From Nitrospiraceae bacterium (GTDB lineage Bacteria; Nitrospirota; Nitrospiria; Nitrospirales; Nitrospiraceae): 58,885 bases of DNA. The stretch's first letter is position 1; the number at the start of each line of letters is the position of its first letter. Below the pieces are notes generated by a model, which saw only the letters and a program-made list of their open reading frames with translations, was not told where the DNA came from and made no database searches. Positions 33,293 to 45,778 of the stretch are shown here, piece by piece. The position numbers and the translations under genes were made by a program. The DNA lies in NCBI GenBank assembly GCA_009692155.1, contig SHZW01000013.1:1-58885 (forward strand). The letters are read 5' to 3'.

Positions 33293-34369
33293 ATGACACG
33301 TCCTCGCGTCATACTCGGAATGAGCGGTGGAGTCGACAGTTCGGTCGCCGCCGCACTGCTGGTCGACCAGGGCTACGACGTCCACGGAGTGACGCTGCAG
33401 GTCTGGGAGCAAGAGGACGAATCAGCTGCCGTCTCCAAGCGCTGGCAGGAGCGCAGTTGCTGCAAGGTCGGCATCGCCAGGCACGTTGCCAAGCGCCTGA
33501 AGATTCCGTACGAAATCATCGACACCCGCCAGACGTTCCGCACCGGTGTCATCGACGATTTTCTCTCCGGTTATCTCGCCGGTACCACGCCCAATCCCTG
33601 CGTACGCTGCAACGAGCGCGTGAAACTGCAGTCGTTGATCGCCCTTGCCGAAGAGCGTGGTGTGGATTTTGTCGCCACCGGCCACTACGCGAGGATCGAC
33701 CGTGATGGCTCCCGATTCAGCCTGCAACGCGCGGAGGATACCCGCAAGGACCAGAGTTACTTCCTGTACCGGCTCAAGCCTGCCTGGCTGCCGCGCCTGC
33801 TGTTTCCGGTCGGCGGCATGCAGAAGCCGGACGTCTGGGCCAGGGCCGAATCGCTCGATCTGCCGCCGGACGAAATGAAGGAAAGCCAGGAAATCTGTTT
33901 CGTCACGCAGGGCGACTATCGAACGTTCATCGAAACCGAAACACCGGAAGCGAAGCGGCCCGGCCGATTTGTCGATACGGACGGCCACGAGCTGGGCCGG
34001 CACGACGGCATCGCGTTTTACACGCCGGGACAGCGGCGCGGGCTCGGCGTCGCAGCCGGGCAACGGCTGTACGTGCAGCGGGTTGAACCGGCGACGAATA
34101 CGGTTGTGCTCGGCACCGATGAGAGCCTCCTGCGATCGCAGTGCACGATCACCGATCTGAACCTGTTCGACGAATCGCTTCGGACAGGACCGCGCGAGGC
34201 CGACGTCAAGGTGCGCTATGCCACACCGGCGTCTCCCGCCACCCTCACGCCCGCTTCCAACGGCACCATCGCCGCCTACTTTTCGACCCCGCAGCGGGCC
34301 CTGAGTCCAGGCCAATCCGCCGTGTTTTACGACGGCAACCGCGTCCTCGGCGGCGGCATCATTCAGTAA
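33293..34369 (+). CDS. mnmA: tRNA 2-thiouridylase MnmA
   Basis: A 358-residue enzyme that thiolates U34 of Lys, Glu and Gln tRNAs. The PP-loop is ILGMSGGVDSSVAAALL. The catalytic cysteines lie in TPNPCVRCNERVK and ESQEICFVTQGDY, and KDQSYFLYRL is also conserved. It complements MnmE/MnmG, encoded 5 kb upstream, which modify the same uridine. It is followed by a terminator at 34430. Confidence 0.96.
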   Translation: MTRPRVILGMSGGVDSSVAAALLVDQGYDVHGVTLQVWEQEDESAAVSKRWQERSCCKVGIARHVAKRLKIPYEIIDTRQTFRTGVIDDFLSGYLAGTTPNPCVRCNERVKLQSLIALAEERGVDFVATGHYARIDRDGSRFSLQRAEDTRKDQSYFLYRLKPAWLPRLLFPVGGMQKPDVWARAESLDLPPDEMKESQEICFVTQGDYRTFIETETPEAKRPGRFVDTDGHELGRHDGIAFYTPGQRRGLGVAAGQRLYVQRVEPATNTVVLGTDESLLRSQCTITDLNLFDESLRTGPREADVKVRYATPASPATLTPASNGTIAAYFSTPQRALSPGQSAVFYDGNRVLGGGIIQ

Positions 34370-34390
34370 GAATTCCCCTCGACAGTCTGC

Positions 34391-34420
34391 TTGACAGCCC
34401 CCTTAACCGAATGCTACTGT
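34391..34420 (+). promoter_or_regulatory. Possible promoter upstream of atp genes
   Basis: TTGACA (34391-34396), an 18-bp spacer and TACTGT (34415-34420). Transcription would start near 34427, immediately at the hairpin at 34430, so this promoter may be attenuated or not functional. Confidence 0.5.
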
Positions 34421-34429
34421 GGCGCGTTT

Positions 34430-34455
34430 TTCGTGCCCCACCGCACGAATTTTTT
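34430..34455 (+). terminator. Intrinsic terminator between mnmA and atpH
   Basis: TTCGTGC pairs with GCACGAA around a 6-base loop and is followed by six T. It lies 60 bp after the mnmA stop and 44 bp before the likely atpH start. Confidence 0.85.
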
Positions 34456-34498
34456 CCTTGTTCATCGCGGAGTTTCGCATGATTCGGCAGATTCGTTC

Positions 34499-35038
34499 GT
34501 GATTAGATCTTCCGTCGCTCGCCGCTACGCCAAGGCCCTCTTCGAACTCTTGGATGCCAAGAGCGTCGAGTCGGCGCGAACCAGCCTGACCGGGCTGGGA
34601 CAAGCCTTCTCGCAATCGCCATCCCTCAAGCACGTGCTGGCCTCGCCGGCCTTTGGGGCCGAAGAGAAACTGGCCGTTCTCGCGGCCCTCGTGGACAAGC
34701 TGCAGGGTCCGCCGGTCATGAAAAACTTTCTCGCGCAGCTCGTGCACAAGAACCGCATCGGGTTTCTCCCGGAGATTGCCGACGCCTTTGCCCTGTTGGC
34801 CGATCAATCCAAGGGGACCAAGCAGGCGCTCGTCACCTCAGCCGCCGCGTTGGATGCCGCCGAGCAGGAGCGGGTGCGGGGCCGGCTTCGTGAAGTGCTG
34901 AAGCGCGACGTGGATGTCTCCTTTCACACCGAGCCCAAGCTGCTCGGAGGACTTCAAATTCGAATCGGCAGCACGCTCTACGACAGCAGCGTGCGCAGCC
35001 GTCTCAACACCATGCAGACGATTTTGACCAAGGAGTAG
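34499..35038 (+). CDS. atpH: F1 ATP synthase subunit delta
   Basis: A 179-residue stator subunit (OSCP). The start is taken as GTG at 34499 (VIRSSVARRYAKALFELLDA) because it gives the normal N-terminus; the in-frame ATG at 34391 would add 36 unusual residues and lie in the promoter region. The C-terminal signature DVSFHTEPKLLGGLQIRIGS and LYDSSVRSRLNTM is present. No strong ribosome binding site is visible. It is first of the F1 gene set HAGDC; the F0 genes atpB, atpE and atpF are not in this window. Confidence 0.93.
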   Translation: MIRSSVARRYAKALFELLDAKSVESARTSLTGLGQAFSQSPSLKHVLASPAFGAEEKLAVLAALVDKLQGPPVMKNFLAQLVHKNRIGFLPEIADAFALLADQSKGTKQALVTSAAALDAAEQERVRGRLREVLKRDVDVSFHTEPKLLGGLQIRIGSTLYDSSVRSRLNTMQTILTKE

Positions 35039-35041
35039 CCG

Positions 35042-36562
<1,521 letters not shown>

Positions 36563-36589
36563 TAGCCGTTTCACGAAATGGTTCCCTGC

Positions 36590-36709
36590 GGCTACTCAAA
36601 ACGGTTCCCAACGCGGCCGCAGGGAGCTAAAGACCCGAGACGTACTTTTCGCGGTACGTTGAGGGGTTTGATCGACCGAGAACAAAGTTAGGGGCCGTTT
36701 TCAGCAGCC
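36590..36709. repeat. MITE-like element, 120 bp (copy 3)
   Basis: The left terminus is GGCTACTCAAAACGGTTCCC and the right terminus, on the other strand, is GGCTGCTGAAAACGGCCCC. The interior matches the copy at 10600 (GGCCGCAGGGAG, CGACCGAGAAC) with an extra segment of about 45 bp that contains its own ACGTAC/GTACGT hairpin. It lies within the atp operon between atpA and atpG, ending 10 bp before the atpG start. Confidence 0.9.
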
Positions 36710-36719
36710 GATATAAGAC

Positions 36720-37592
36720 ATGCCAAGCTTACAGAGCCTCCGACGCAAGATCACCAGCGTCAAAAATACGCAGAAAATCACGAAGGCCATGAAGATGGTG
36801 GCCGCCGCGAAACTCAAGCGCGCGCAGGACCGGATTCTATCGGCGCGGCCCTATGCGCACAAGATGCGGGAGATCCTCGCCAATTTGAGCCGCCGCGTAA
36901 ACCGCTCGGCCCACCCGCTATTGCAAAAGCGGACTGGCAACAAGATTGAGATCCTGGTCGTGACGAGCGATCGCGGCCTCTGCGGCGGGTTCAACACGAA
37001 CATCGTTCGAAAAGCCGTCGAAACACTGCGGGAGCACGAGGGACACGGCCATAAAGTGGCCGTCAGCCTCGTCGGCCGCAAGAGCCGGGACTTTTTTCGG
37101 CGCCGCAACTGGGCCCTCCGTCAGCAATGGACGGAGGTCTTCGACAAGCTCAGTTTCGAGCACGCGCTGGATATCGGCCAGGACCTGACCGAACACTTCG
37201 TCAAAGGCACGTTCGACGAGCTATACGTGATCTACAACGAATTCAAGTCGGCGATTCAGCAGCGAGTCATCGTCGAACGGCTGTTCCCCATCGAAGCGCT
37301 GGAGACTGACGGGACGGCGGCGGCCACGCTGGGCGGCAGTTATGAATACGAGCCGGACGAGGAGGAACTGCTGGAAGCGTTGCTCCCGAAACATTTCCAG
37401 ATTCAGGCCTATCGCATTCTGCTGGAATCATCGGCGGCGGAGCAGGGCGCACGGATGGCCGCGATGGACGGCGCCACGCGCAACGCGGGCGAACTGATCA
37501 AGAAAGTCACCCTCCATTACAACAAGACGCGGCAAACCGCGATCACCAAGGAATTGATGGACATTGTCGGCGGCGCAGAGGCGCTGAAGTGA
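36720..37592 (+). CDS. atpG: F1 ATP synthase subunit gamma
   Basis: A 290-residue rotor shaft. The N-terminal coiled-coil helix MPSLQSLRRKITSVKNTQKI with TKAMKMVAAAKLKRAQDR, the VTSDRGLCGGFNTNIVRKAV core and the C-terminal AAMDGATRNAGELIKKVTLH with YNKTRQTAITKELMDIVGGA are standard. No clear Shine-Dalgarno sequence precedes ATG 36720, because the MITE-like element ends just upstream. Expression relative to atpA may therefore depend on the element. Confidence 0.96.
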   Translation: MPSLQSLRRKITSVKNTQKITKAMKMVAAAKLKRAQDRILSARPYAHKMREILANLSRRVNRSAHPLLQKRTGNKIEILVVTSDRGLCGGFNTNIVRKAVETLREHEGHGHKVAVSLVGRKSRDFFRRRNWALRQQWTEVFDKLSFEHALDIGQDLTEHFVKGTFDELYVIYNEFKSAIQQRVIVERLFPIEALETDGTAAATLGGSYEYEPDEEELLEALLPKHFQIQAYRILLESSAAEQGARMAAMDGATRNAGELIKKVTLHYNKTRQTAITKELMDIVGGAEALK

Positions 37593-37651
37593 GACTGTTA
37601 AAGTAGGATTCAGAACCGAAATACGATCCATGGTTAACATTTAGCGAATAA

Positions 37652-39114
<1,463 letters not shown>

Positions 39115-39115
<1 letters not shown>

Positions 39116-39525
39116 TGGCGGGGAAACTTCTTTTGGAAGTCATCACCCCCGAACACCTGCTGTTGAGCAAGCAGGTGGATGAAGTCATTGCGCCCGGTAC
39201 GGACGGTGAATTCGGCGTGCTGCCCGGCCACGCGGCGTTTCTCACCACGCTGAAGATCGGCGAACTCCAGTATAAAATCGGCGACACTTGGTCCTACATG
39301 GCGGTCCTCTGGGGTTACGCCGAAGTGAACCCGACCAAGGTTACGATCCTTGCTGAGATCGCCGAAAAGGCTGAAAACATCAACGTGGAACGGGCTGCAC
39401 AGAAGGTGGCCGAAGCCGAACAGCGCCTGCAGACCGGCGGCCTTCCGTCCGACCTCAAGGAAGCCCAGATCAGCCTCGAAAAAGCCCGCCTCCGCAAAAA
39501 AATCGCCGAACGCACCAGGCGCTGA
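39115..39525 (+). CDS. atpC: F1 ATP synthase subunit epsilon
   Basis: A 136-residue subunit with the N-terminal beta sandwich ([40 protein letters not shown]) and a C-terminal two-helix part ([20 protein letters not shown] and [18 protein letters not shown]) that can inhibit hydrolysis. Its start codon overlaps the atpD stop. It ends the F1 gene set; pgm starts 61 bp later. Confidence 0.95.
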
Positions 39526-39586
39526 CCTTCACGGCAGAACAAACCGGAGCTTCACTAAACCCCGAGAGCCACGCGGAAAGGGAGGC

Positions 39587-41233
39587 ATGCCTCTTAGTCC
39601 CTTGGCGGGCAAACCCGCGGACCCCTCGATGCTGGTCAACGTGCCTCGGCTGGTAACGTCATACTACAGCCTGCAGCCCGACATGGCCGTACGCGAGCAC
39701 CGAGTGGCCTTCGGGACATCCGGACATCGCGGGTCCTCTTTCCGACGGAGTTTCAACGAAGCGCATATCCTTGCGACCAGCCAGGCCATCTGCGAATACA
39801 GGAAAAGCCGTCAGACCACGGGGCCGCTGTTCCTGGGGATGGACACCCACGCGCTGTCGGAGCCGGCATTCGCCACCGCGCTCGAGGTATTGGCGGCGAA
39901 CGGGGTCGAGGTGATGGTGGATCGGGGCGGCGGCTACACACCCACCCCCGTCATCTCACATGCCATCCTGACCTACAATCAGGGCCGGACGACCGGCCTC
40001 GCCGACGGCATCGTCATCACTCCGTCGCACAACCCGCCCGAGGACGGCGGCTTCAAATACAACCCGCCGCATGGCGGACCGGCCGATACGGACGTCACGC
40101 GCTGGATCGAACAGCGGGCGAACGCCTTGCTGACTGACGAACTGCGGGGGCTCTCGCGGATCCCTTACGAGCGGGCGCGGCGCGCGGCCACCACGCACGA
40201 GCACGATTACCTCGGCGCCTACATCGCGGACCTGGGATCGGTGGTGGACATGGACATCGTCCGTGCCGCGCGATTGCGGATCGGCATCGACCCGCTGGGC
40301 GGCGCGGCCGTGGCCTACTGGAAGCCGATTGCCGCGCAGTACGGGCTGAACGTGACGGTTGTGAACGAGGCCGTGGACGCCACCTTCCGTTTCATGTCGG
40401 TGGACTGGGACGGGAAGATCCGCATGGATTGCTCGTCGCCGCATGCGATGACGGGCCTGATCGCCCTGCGCGACCGATTTGATGTCGCCTTTGGAAACGA
40501 CACCGACACCGACCGGCACGGCATCGTCACCCGGAGCGCCGGGCTCCTCAACCCCAACCATTATCTGGCGACCGCGATTGCCTATCTGTTCCGTCACCGA
40601 CCGGAATGGGCGGGAACCGCCGCCATCGGCAAAACCGTCGTCAGCAGCAGCATGATCGATCGCGTGGCTGCAAAACTCGGCCGGAAGCTGCTCGAGGTAC
40701 CGGTCGGCTTCAAGTGGTTCGTGGAGGGACTGCTCGGCGGCACGCTGGGCTTCGGAGGCGAGGAAAGCGCCGGCGCCTCGTTTCTCCGCCGGACCGGACA
40801 GGTCTGGACCACGGACAAGGACGGCCTCATCATGGGACTTCTGGCGGCGGAAATGATGGCGTCAACCGGCCGGGATTCGGGTGAGCTGTACCAGGAGCTG
40901 ACCCGTGAGCTCGGCGATCCGGTGTATGAACGGATCGATGCGCCGGCTACGCCGGAGCAGAAGGACATCCTCCAACGTCTCTCGCCGGAGCAGATTCCGG
41001 CGAAGGAGCTGGCTGGAGACAGGATCGTTTCCATCCTGACCAACGCGCCCGGTAACAACAAACCCATCGGCGGGCTCAAAGTCGTCACCGAGCAGGGCTG
41101 GTTTGCCACCCGGCCGTCGGGCACCGAGAATGTCTACAAGCTCTACGCCGAGAGTTTTCGCGGGAAGGAACATCTAAGGAAGATCCAGGACGAGGCGCAG
41201 GCACTGGTCAACAAGGTCTTCGCAGCGGCCTGA
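39587..41233 (+). CDS. pgm: Phosphoglucomutase (alpha-D-glucose specific)
   Basis: A 548-residue enzyme interconverting glucose-1- and glucose-6-phosphate. The start ATG at 39587 follows AAAGGGAGGC; longer in-frame extension is only the shadow of atpC. Phosphoserine loop [20 protein letters not shown], metal loop [13 protein letters not shown], sugar loop [13 protein letters not shown] and C-terminal phosphate loop [18 protein letters not shown] are all present in the right order. It links the glk/pgi metabolism at 15-19 kb to glycogen or envelope sugar synthesis. It is convergent with pfk. Confidence 0.95.
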   Translation: MPLSPLAGKPADPSMLVNVPRLVTSYYSLQPDMAVREHRVAFGTSGHRGSSFRRSFNEAHILATSQAICEYRKSRQTTGPLFLGMDTHALSEPAFATALEVLAANGVEVMVDRGGGYTPTPVISHAILTYNQGRTTGLADGIVITPSHNPPEDGGFKYNPPHGGPADTDVTRWIEQRANALLTDELRGLSRIPYERARRAATTHEHDYLGAYIADLGSVVDMDIVRAARLRIGIDPLGGAAVAYWKPIAAQYGLNVTVVNEAVDATFRFMSVDWDGKIRMDCSSPHAMTGLIALRDRFDVAFGNDTDTDRHGIVTRSAGLLNPNHYLATAIAYLFRHRPEWAGTAAIGKTVVSSSMIDRVAAKLGRKLLEVPVGFKWFVEGLLGGTLGFGGEESAGASFLRRTGQVWTTDKDGLIMGLLAAEMMASTGRDSGELYQELTRELGDPVYERIDAPATPEQKDILQRLSPEQIPAKELAGDRIVSILTNAPGNNKPIGGLKVVTEQGWFATRPSGTENVYKLYAESFRGKEHLRKIQDEAQALVNKVFAAA

Positions 41234-41258
41234 CCGCTGGGCCGGCCATGGACTGGCG

Positions 41259-41272
41259 CCGTTCCGGAACGG
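41259..41272. terminator. Palindrome between pgm and pfk
   Basis: CCGTTCCGGAACGG is a perfect 14-bp palindrome in the 56-bp gap between converging genes. No T-run follows, so termination is only suggested. Confidence 0.3.
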
Positions 41273-41289
41273 GTCGCGAAGAAGGCACG

Positions 41290-42573
41290 CTACTGTAATC
41301 TGCGCCGGCGTTCGTCCTCGACCACATACTCGAAACGGGACCGAAACTGCTCCGGGGTCATGCGGGCGAGAGCCGCGTGCCTGGCCAGCAGCTCCGGCTG
41401 CTCAAAATCCTCCGGCTCCAGACGAAGCATGTACCGGCGGGCGATCTCGTAGCGCGCGGAGTGGAGATTGACCGGCCGGACCCGCGTGCGGCCGGTGCGG
41501 GCATCAAGAATTTGATCGAACGGAATCGGCTGGAACCGGCCGTTGACAAAAGAGGCGAGGGCGGCATTGCCGCCCTCCAACAGAAAGGTCGCCGCACTGT
41601 ACCCCAGATCACGCGTGTACTCGAGATCGAACCCGATCGGATCGGCGCACCGTAATTCAAAGCCGATGTCCTTCTCCCGAAAAACCGGCGTGATCCCAAG
41701 CGGCGCCAACCGCGCAAGGACGGCACGTGAGAGCAGCCCTGCCAGATTGATCTTGGATAACTCGATGTGGCCGTGATCGTCGCGCGGCAACGCCGCATCC
41801 TTGGAGAGTTCCTCCGGGTCCAGTACCTCGGCCAGCCCCTCTGCCACCACGGCCACGCCGTCCTCGTGCCCCATGCTCAGGCGTTTGAGAATGGCCCCGG
41901 CCAGCACATCGGCGACGCGGGAGAGGCGGAGCGGACGTTCGGAAAACTCTTCAGGGATCAGCGTGAGCGTGGCGCCGGCCGCTTTCCCGATTCCCAGCGC
42001 CAGGTGGCCCGCCTGCCGCCCCATCGCAACAACAATAAACCAGTGGGAAGTGGTGCGTGCTTCCACCATGATGGTCTTGACGATCTGCGTGCCGACATGC
42101 CTGGCCGTTTCAAAGCCGAAGGTCGGAACGCCCTCCGGCAGATCGAGATCATTATCAATAGTCTTGGGAACGTGGACGACGTGCAGCCGCCCGCCGGCGG
42201 CTTGTTCCAGCTTCAGCGCGGAAAAACATGTATCGTCGCCCCCGATCGTAATAAGGCCTGACACGTTCAGCTTGAGGAGGGTGGCGACGACGTGTTCGAG
42301 GTGCTGCGGGTTCTTGGTGGGATTCGCCCGGGCGGTCCTCAGATAGGAGCCGCCCTGAACATGGAGCCGGCTCACCTCCGCCAGCGTCAGGGGCGCGACA
42401 TGGCTCGTGTCACCGGCGATCAGCCGTTTAAATCCGTCGCGAATGCCGAGGACCTGCCGGCCGGCCGACAGGCACCGCAAGGCCGCCGCCGCGATCACGC
42501 CGTTAATTCCAGGCGCGGGACCGCCACCGACAAGAATCCCAATGCTCCCGGCTTGTGTCTGTTGTGCGCTCAT
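41290..42573 (-). CDS. 6-phosphofructokinase, likely PPi-dependent
   Basis: A 427-residue phosphofructokinase-family enzyme. The start is MSAQQTQAGSIGILVGGGPA. Residues GLITIGGDDTCFSALKL contain GGDD, and VHVPKTIDNDLDLP contains PKTIDND; ATP-dependent enzymes have GGDG and PGTIDND, so these two substitutions point to pyrophosphate as the phosphoryl donor (family knowledge). A reversible PPi enzyme would work in both glycolysis and gluconeogenesis, which fits an autotroph. The aldolase gene starts 270 bp away, divergently. Confidence 0.88.
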   Translation of the reverse strand: MSAQQTQAGSIGILVGGGPAPGINGVIAAAALRCLSAGRQVLGIRDGFKRLIAGDTSHVAPLTLAEVSRLHVQGGSYLRTARANPTKNPQHLEHVVATLLKLNVSGLITIGGDDTCFSALKLEQAAGGRLHVVHVPKTIDNDLDLPEGVPTFGFETARHVGTQIVKTIMVEARTTSHWFIVVAMGRQAGHLALGIGKAAGATLTLIPEEFSERPLRLSRVADVLAGAILKRLSMGHEDGVAVVAEGLAEVLDPEELSKDAALPRDDHGHIELSKINLAGLLSRAVLARLAPLGITPVFREKDIGFELRCADPIGFDLEYTRDLGYSAATFLLEGGNAALASFVNGRFQPIPFDQILDARTGRTRVRPVNLHSARYEIARRYMLRLEPEDFEQPELLARHAALARMTPEQFRSRFEYVVEDERRRRLQ

Positions 42574-42842
42574 TATTTTGCTCCCTCCCCCTCTACCGCC
42601 TACCGCGCCCGCCGGAGTTGCCGCCGGACATCTTCGCGTTCAGAGTTGAGCCGGCGCGTTCCACCGTTTGATCGCCGGGACACCGTGATAGTAGCTGTTG
42701 AATTACTACTTAATCTAAATCATTGTAACAACGAATCTATTTATAATACGATCGACTTCTTTTCGCACGGCCTCATGACACGAATTTTGCTGTGTGCAAT
42801 GCGTGAGGACGTGCCGGTCAAAGACAAGTGAGGGATAAAACG
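42574..42842. other. Divergent regulatory region, pfk/aldolase
   Basis: This 269-bp gap is strikingly AT-rich from about 42690 to 42760. It has a perfect -10-like TATAAT near 42740 reading towards the aldolase. No -35 at correct spacing is obvious (TTGTAA is only 13 bp upstream). No coding frame is supported. Confidence 0.5.
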
Positions 42843-43877
42843 ATGAGCGCTCAGGATTTGGACAGCACAGCCAGGGCTTTGGTCGCCGAGGGAAAGGGCA
42901 TTCTGGCGGCCGACGAGTCGGTGCCGACTCTGACCAAACGGTTCGACGCCCTGAAGATTGCATCCACCGAGGACAGCCGCCGCGACTATCGCGAAATGCT
43001 CTGCACGACGCCGGGCGCGGCCACCTTCATCAGCGGCGTCATCATGTACGACGAGACCATCCGGCAGAAGAGTTCGGGCGGGACGCCCCTCGCCGACGTG
43101 CTGGCCAAGCAGGGCATTCTGACGGGCATCAAGATGGACACGGGCGCGAAAGTGCTGGCCGGATCGCCGGACGAAAAGATCACCGAAGGTCTGGACGGCC
43201 TGCGGGAGCGCCTGAAAGAATACCGGGCGCTCGGTGCCCGGTTCGCCAAGTGGCGGGCGGTGATTCGCATCGGCGAGACGCTTCCGAGCCCGCGATGCGT
43301 GAGCGCGAACGCCCACGCGCTCGCCCGGTACGCGACGCTCTGCCAGGAGCAGGGCCTCGTCCCCATCGTCGAGCCCGAGGTGCTCATGGACGGAGCGCAC
43401 ACGTTCGAACGCTGCGAAGACGTCACCGGATTCGTCCTCCACACGGTCTTTCACGCCCTCTTTGAGCAGGGTGTGCGGCTGGAAGGCATGCTCCTGAAAC
43501 CCAACATGGTGATCTCCGGAAAAGACTGTCCCAAGCAGGCCTCCGTGCAGGAAGTCGCAACCGCCACGTTGCGCTGCCTGCGACGTCAGGTACCGGCTGC
43601 GGTTCCCGGCATCGTATTCCTGTCCGGCGGACAGCCGAGCGTCACGGCGACCGCGCATCTCGATGCGATCAACCGACTGGGCGGACCGAAGCCCTGGGCG
43701 ATCAGCTTTTCATACGGCCGCGCGCTTCAGGATTTGGCGCTGGAGGCATGGCACGGCCGGAAGGAAAACCTGACAACCGCCCAGCAGACCTTCCATCATC
43801 GGGCCAAGTGCAACAGCGCAGCGGCGGCGGGCCGCTACACCGACGGTATGGAACGCGAAGCCGTCGGGCGCGGGTAA
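42843..43877 (+). CDS. Fructose-bisphosphate aldolase class I
   Basis: A 344-residue class I (Schiff-base) aldolase. The start MSAQDLDSTARALVAEGKGI follows GAGGGA; another ATG-like codon 15 bp upstream is less likely. Conserved strings are GILAADESVPTLTKRF, VPIVEPEVLMDGAHTFERCE, GMLLKPNMVISGKDC with the Schiff-base Lys, and PGIVFLSGGQPSVTATAHLD. This is the animal/plant-like class I type, seen in some bacteria. It is divergent from the PPi-PFK, and together they control the fructose-bisphosphate step. Confidence 0.93.
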   Translation: MSAQDLDSTARALVAEGKGILAADESVPTLTKRFDALKIASTEDSRRDYREMLCTTPGAATFISGVIMYDETIRQKSSGGTPLADVLAKQGILTGIKMDTGAKVLAGSPDEKITEGLDGLRERLKEYRALGARFAKWRAVIRIGETLPSPRCVSANAHALARYATLCQEQGLVPIVEPEVLMDGAHTFERCEDVTGFVLHTVFHALFEQGVRLEGMLLKPNMVISGKDCPKQASVQEVATATLRCLRRQVPAAVPGIVFLSGGQPSVTATAHLDAINRLGGPKPWAISFSYGRALQDLALEAWHGRKENLTTAQQTFHHRAKCNSAAAAGRYTDGMEREAVGRG

Positions 43878-44048
43878 GCCAGCGTACCGCCGGGACCGCC
43901 ACGATGACTGCCAATGCCTCGTGTAACGGGACGTGACAAACGAAACCCGACTCAATTATCTGCAAACTCCACGGTGAAAGACGAGGACTAACCACCCCTC
44001 TCTCGCAGAACACCGCCGAACCGGACCGGGAGGCGTTCAGCTGGGCTT

Positions 44049-44630
44049 CTAGCCCAGCGGAATTGTGATGACGATTCCACCCAGCACGTCGTTGATCTGA
44101 AAATCACGCTTCGGGCTTCTGGCATGCGCGTTGTGGCAGCCGATGCAGGCCTGCGACACAGCCCGGTCGGCATAGAGCGCACGGAAGACCTGTTCCGTTC
44201 CGCTCGTGACCGTTTCCGTGTAGGGACGCTCCGGATGCGTCCACACGCTCTCGAGGCCCTTCTTCTCAAACTCGCTCGCCGGCCCGTTCTGCGGGTTGAT
44301 GGGCCAGGCGCCGATCAGGCGGTACTGCACCTTGGTGCCGGTCTTGCTCGCCAGATCGCTGGACTCCATCAAAAACTGGGCCGGCAACGGGAGCGTGTCT
44401 TTAGCTCTCCAGTTTTCCGAGGCGACCATCTTACCTTTTTTCTGCAACCGCTCCACGACGTGGACCGTATAAAAAGTCCGGTCGGCTTCAATGACCGCGT
44501 GGACATAATCGGCGACCTTCTCAGGAGAAATGCCGGCCGGCTGTTGCTTCCCGCAGGCGGAAAGGGTCCAGCACGCCAGCGCAATCATCGCCGTGAACAC
44601 CGTTCCTCGCACCAAGCTTTTTCCGGTCAT
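44049..44630 (-). CDS. Tll0287-like (DUF3365) c-type haem lipoprotein
   Basis: A 193-residue protein starting MTGKSLVRGTVFTAMIALAC behind AGGAGG. A lipobox (TLSAC) ends the signal sequence. The mature domain contains the string GLESVWTHPERPYTETVTSG and a single haem attachment motif CIGCHNAH near the C-terminus, the pattern of the Tll0287-like domain. Such proteins bind one c-type haem and may be redox or gas sensors. The stop codon is in the loop of a CTGGGCT/AGCCCAG hairpin. No other cytochrome gene is adjacent. Confidence 0.87.
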   Translation of the reverse strand: MTGKSLVRGTVFTAMIALACWTLSACGKQQPAGISPEKVADYVHAVIEADRTFYTVHVVERLQKKGKMVASENWRAKDTLPLPAQFLMESSDLASKTGTKVQYRLIGAWPINPQNGPASEFEKKGLESVWTHPERPYTETVTSGTEQVFRALYADRAVSQACIGCHNAHARSPKRDFQINDVLGGIVITIPLG

Positions 44631-44791
44631 GACGAACCTCCTGAGCGGCCTCCGCTCAGCATCATACGCCTGATGCAATCAGAATACAGCTCACGGCCGG
44701 CCGACTTTTTCTGGAATCCCACACCTGCCTGCCTTGCAATACAGTAAAGGCTCGCCTACACTCAGGTTCGACAACACCGTCTACCTCACTC

Positions 44792-45745
44792 TTGATTACC
44801 GAATTCTTCATCACCGAAGGGGAAAAGCCGAAGCGGCTGGATGTGTTTCTCGCGAATCGCGAGCGCGACCTCTCACGCTCGGCCATCCAGCGCCTCATCG
44901 AGAAGGGCCGCGTGCAGCTCAATGGCGAGCCTGCCAGGGCCAGTCAGAAAATCAAGCCCGGCGACCGAATCACGTTCGATGTTCCCAAAGCGGAACCGCT
45001 GGAGCTGAACGGCGAGCCGATCCCACTAGACATTCTGCACGAAGACGACGCGTTGCTCGTCCTGAATAAACCAGCCGGTCTCGTCGTACATCCGGCTCCG
45101 GGGCACTGGACTGGCACGCTGGTCAACGCGCTGCTCTATCACTTTGAGACGTCCGGAGGTTCTGCTTCGACGATCGGCGGGAAGGAACGGCCAGGCCTTG
45201 TCCATCGTCTTGATAAGGAAACCACTGGCATCATGGTCATCGCAAAGACCGACCAGGCGCATCGCGCCCTGGCTGCGCAGTTCAAGCAACATACGATCAC
45301 GCGCATGTATGAAGCGCTGGTTTTTGGCGTGCCCAAAAAAGGCCACGGATTGATCGAGTTGGCGATCGGACGGGATACCAAAGAGCGGAAGAAATTCTCA
45401 TCCCGCACGGCGAGGCCGAAAGCGTCCGTCACGGAATACAAGGTGGTCGAGCGATTCGGAAAAATCGCGGCGCGCGTGGATTTGTTTCCCAAGACCGGCC
45501 GCACGCATCAGTTGCGCGTGCATATGACTTCGCTCGGCCATCCGTTGCTCGGCGATCCGACCTACGGAGGGCGCAAAGTGCAGGCGCTCGAAACACTCGA
45601 CATCCCGCGTGTCATGCTGCACGCCAAGACGCTCGGGTTTTGCCACCCGGTTACCGGCAAACCAATGGCATTCACTTCGCCACTCCCTCCGGACATGGCC
45701 GTCGTGCTTGCGGGTTTGCAGACGGTGACCGGCGCCAGGACGTGA
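44792..45745 (+). CDS. rluD: RluA/RluD family pseudouridine synthase
   Basis: A 317-residue enzyme with an N-terminal S4 RNA-binding domain (KRLDVFLANRERDLSRSAIQ, about residues 14-75) and the RluA-type catalytic domain. The active-site motif is GLVHRLDKETTGIMVIAKT with the catalytic Asp, followed by KTGRTHQLRVHMTSLGHPLL. This is the typical layout of RluD, which modifies helix 69 of 23S rRNA, though RluC-like specificity is not excluded. The start is TTG at 44792; no ATG in frame gives a complete S4 domain and no strong ribosome binding site is seen. Confidence 0.92.
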   Translation: MITEFFITEGEKPKRLDVFLANRERDLSRSAIQRLIEKGRVQLNGEPARASQKIKPGDRITFDVPKAEPLELNGEPIPLDILHEDDALLVLNKPAGLVVHPAPGHWTGTLVNALLYHFETSGGSASTIGGKERPGLVHRLDKETTGIMVIAKTDQAHRALAAQFKQHTITRMYEALVFGVPKKGHGLIELAIGRDTKERKKFSSRTARPKASVTEYKVVERFGKIAARVDLFPKTGRTHQLRVHMTSLGHPLLGDPTYGGRKVQALETLDIPRVMLHAKTLGFCHPVTGKPMAFTSPLPPDMAVVLAGLQTVTGART

Positions 45746-45778
45746 TCGCTTGACTCCCCAATCCTGGCATTGTAGAGA

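Noticed and set aside
42715-42745. Full sigma70 promoter for the aldolase gene
   Set aside because: TATAAT is perfect, but no -35 at 16-18 bp spacing.
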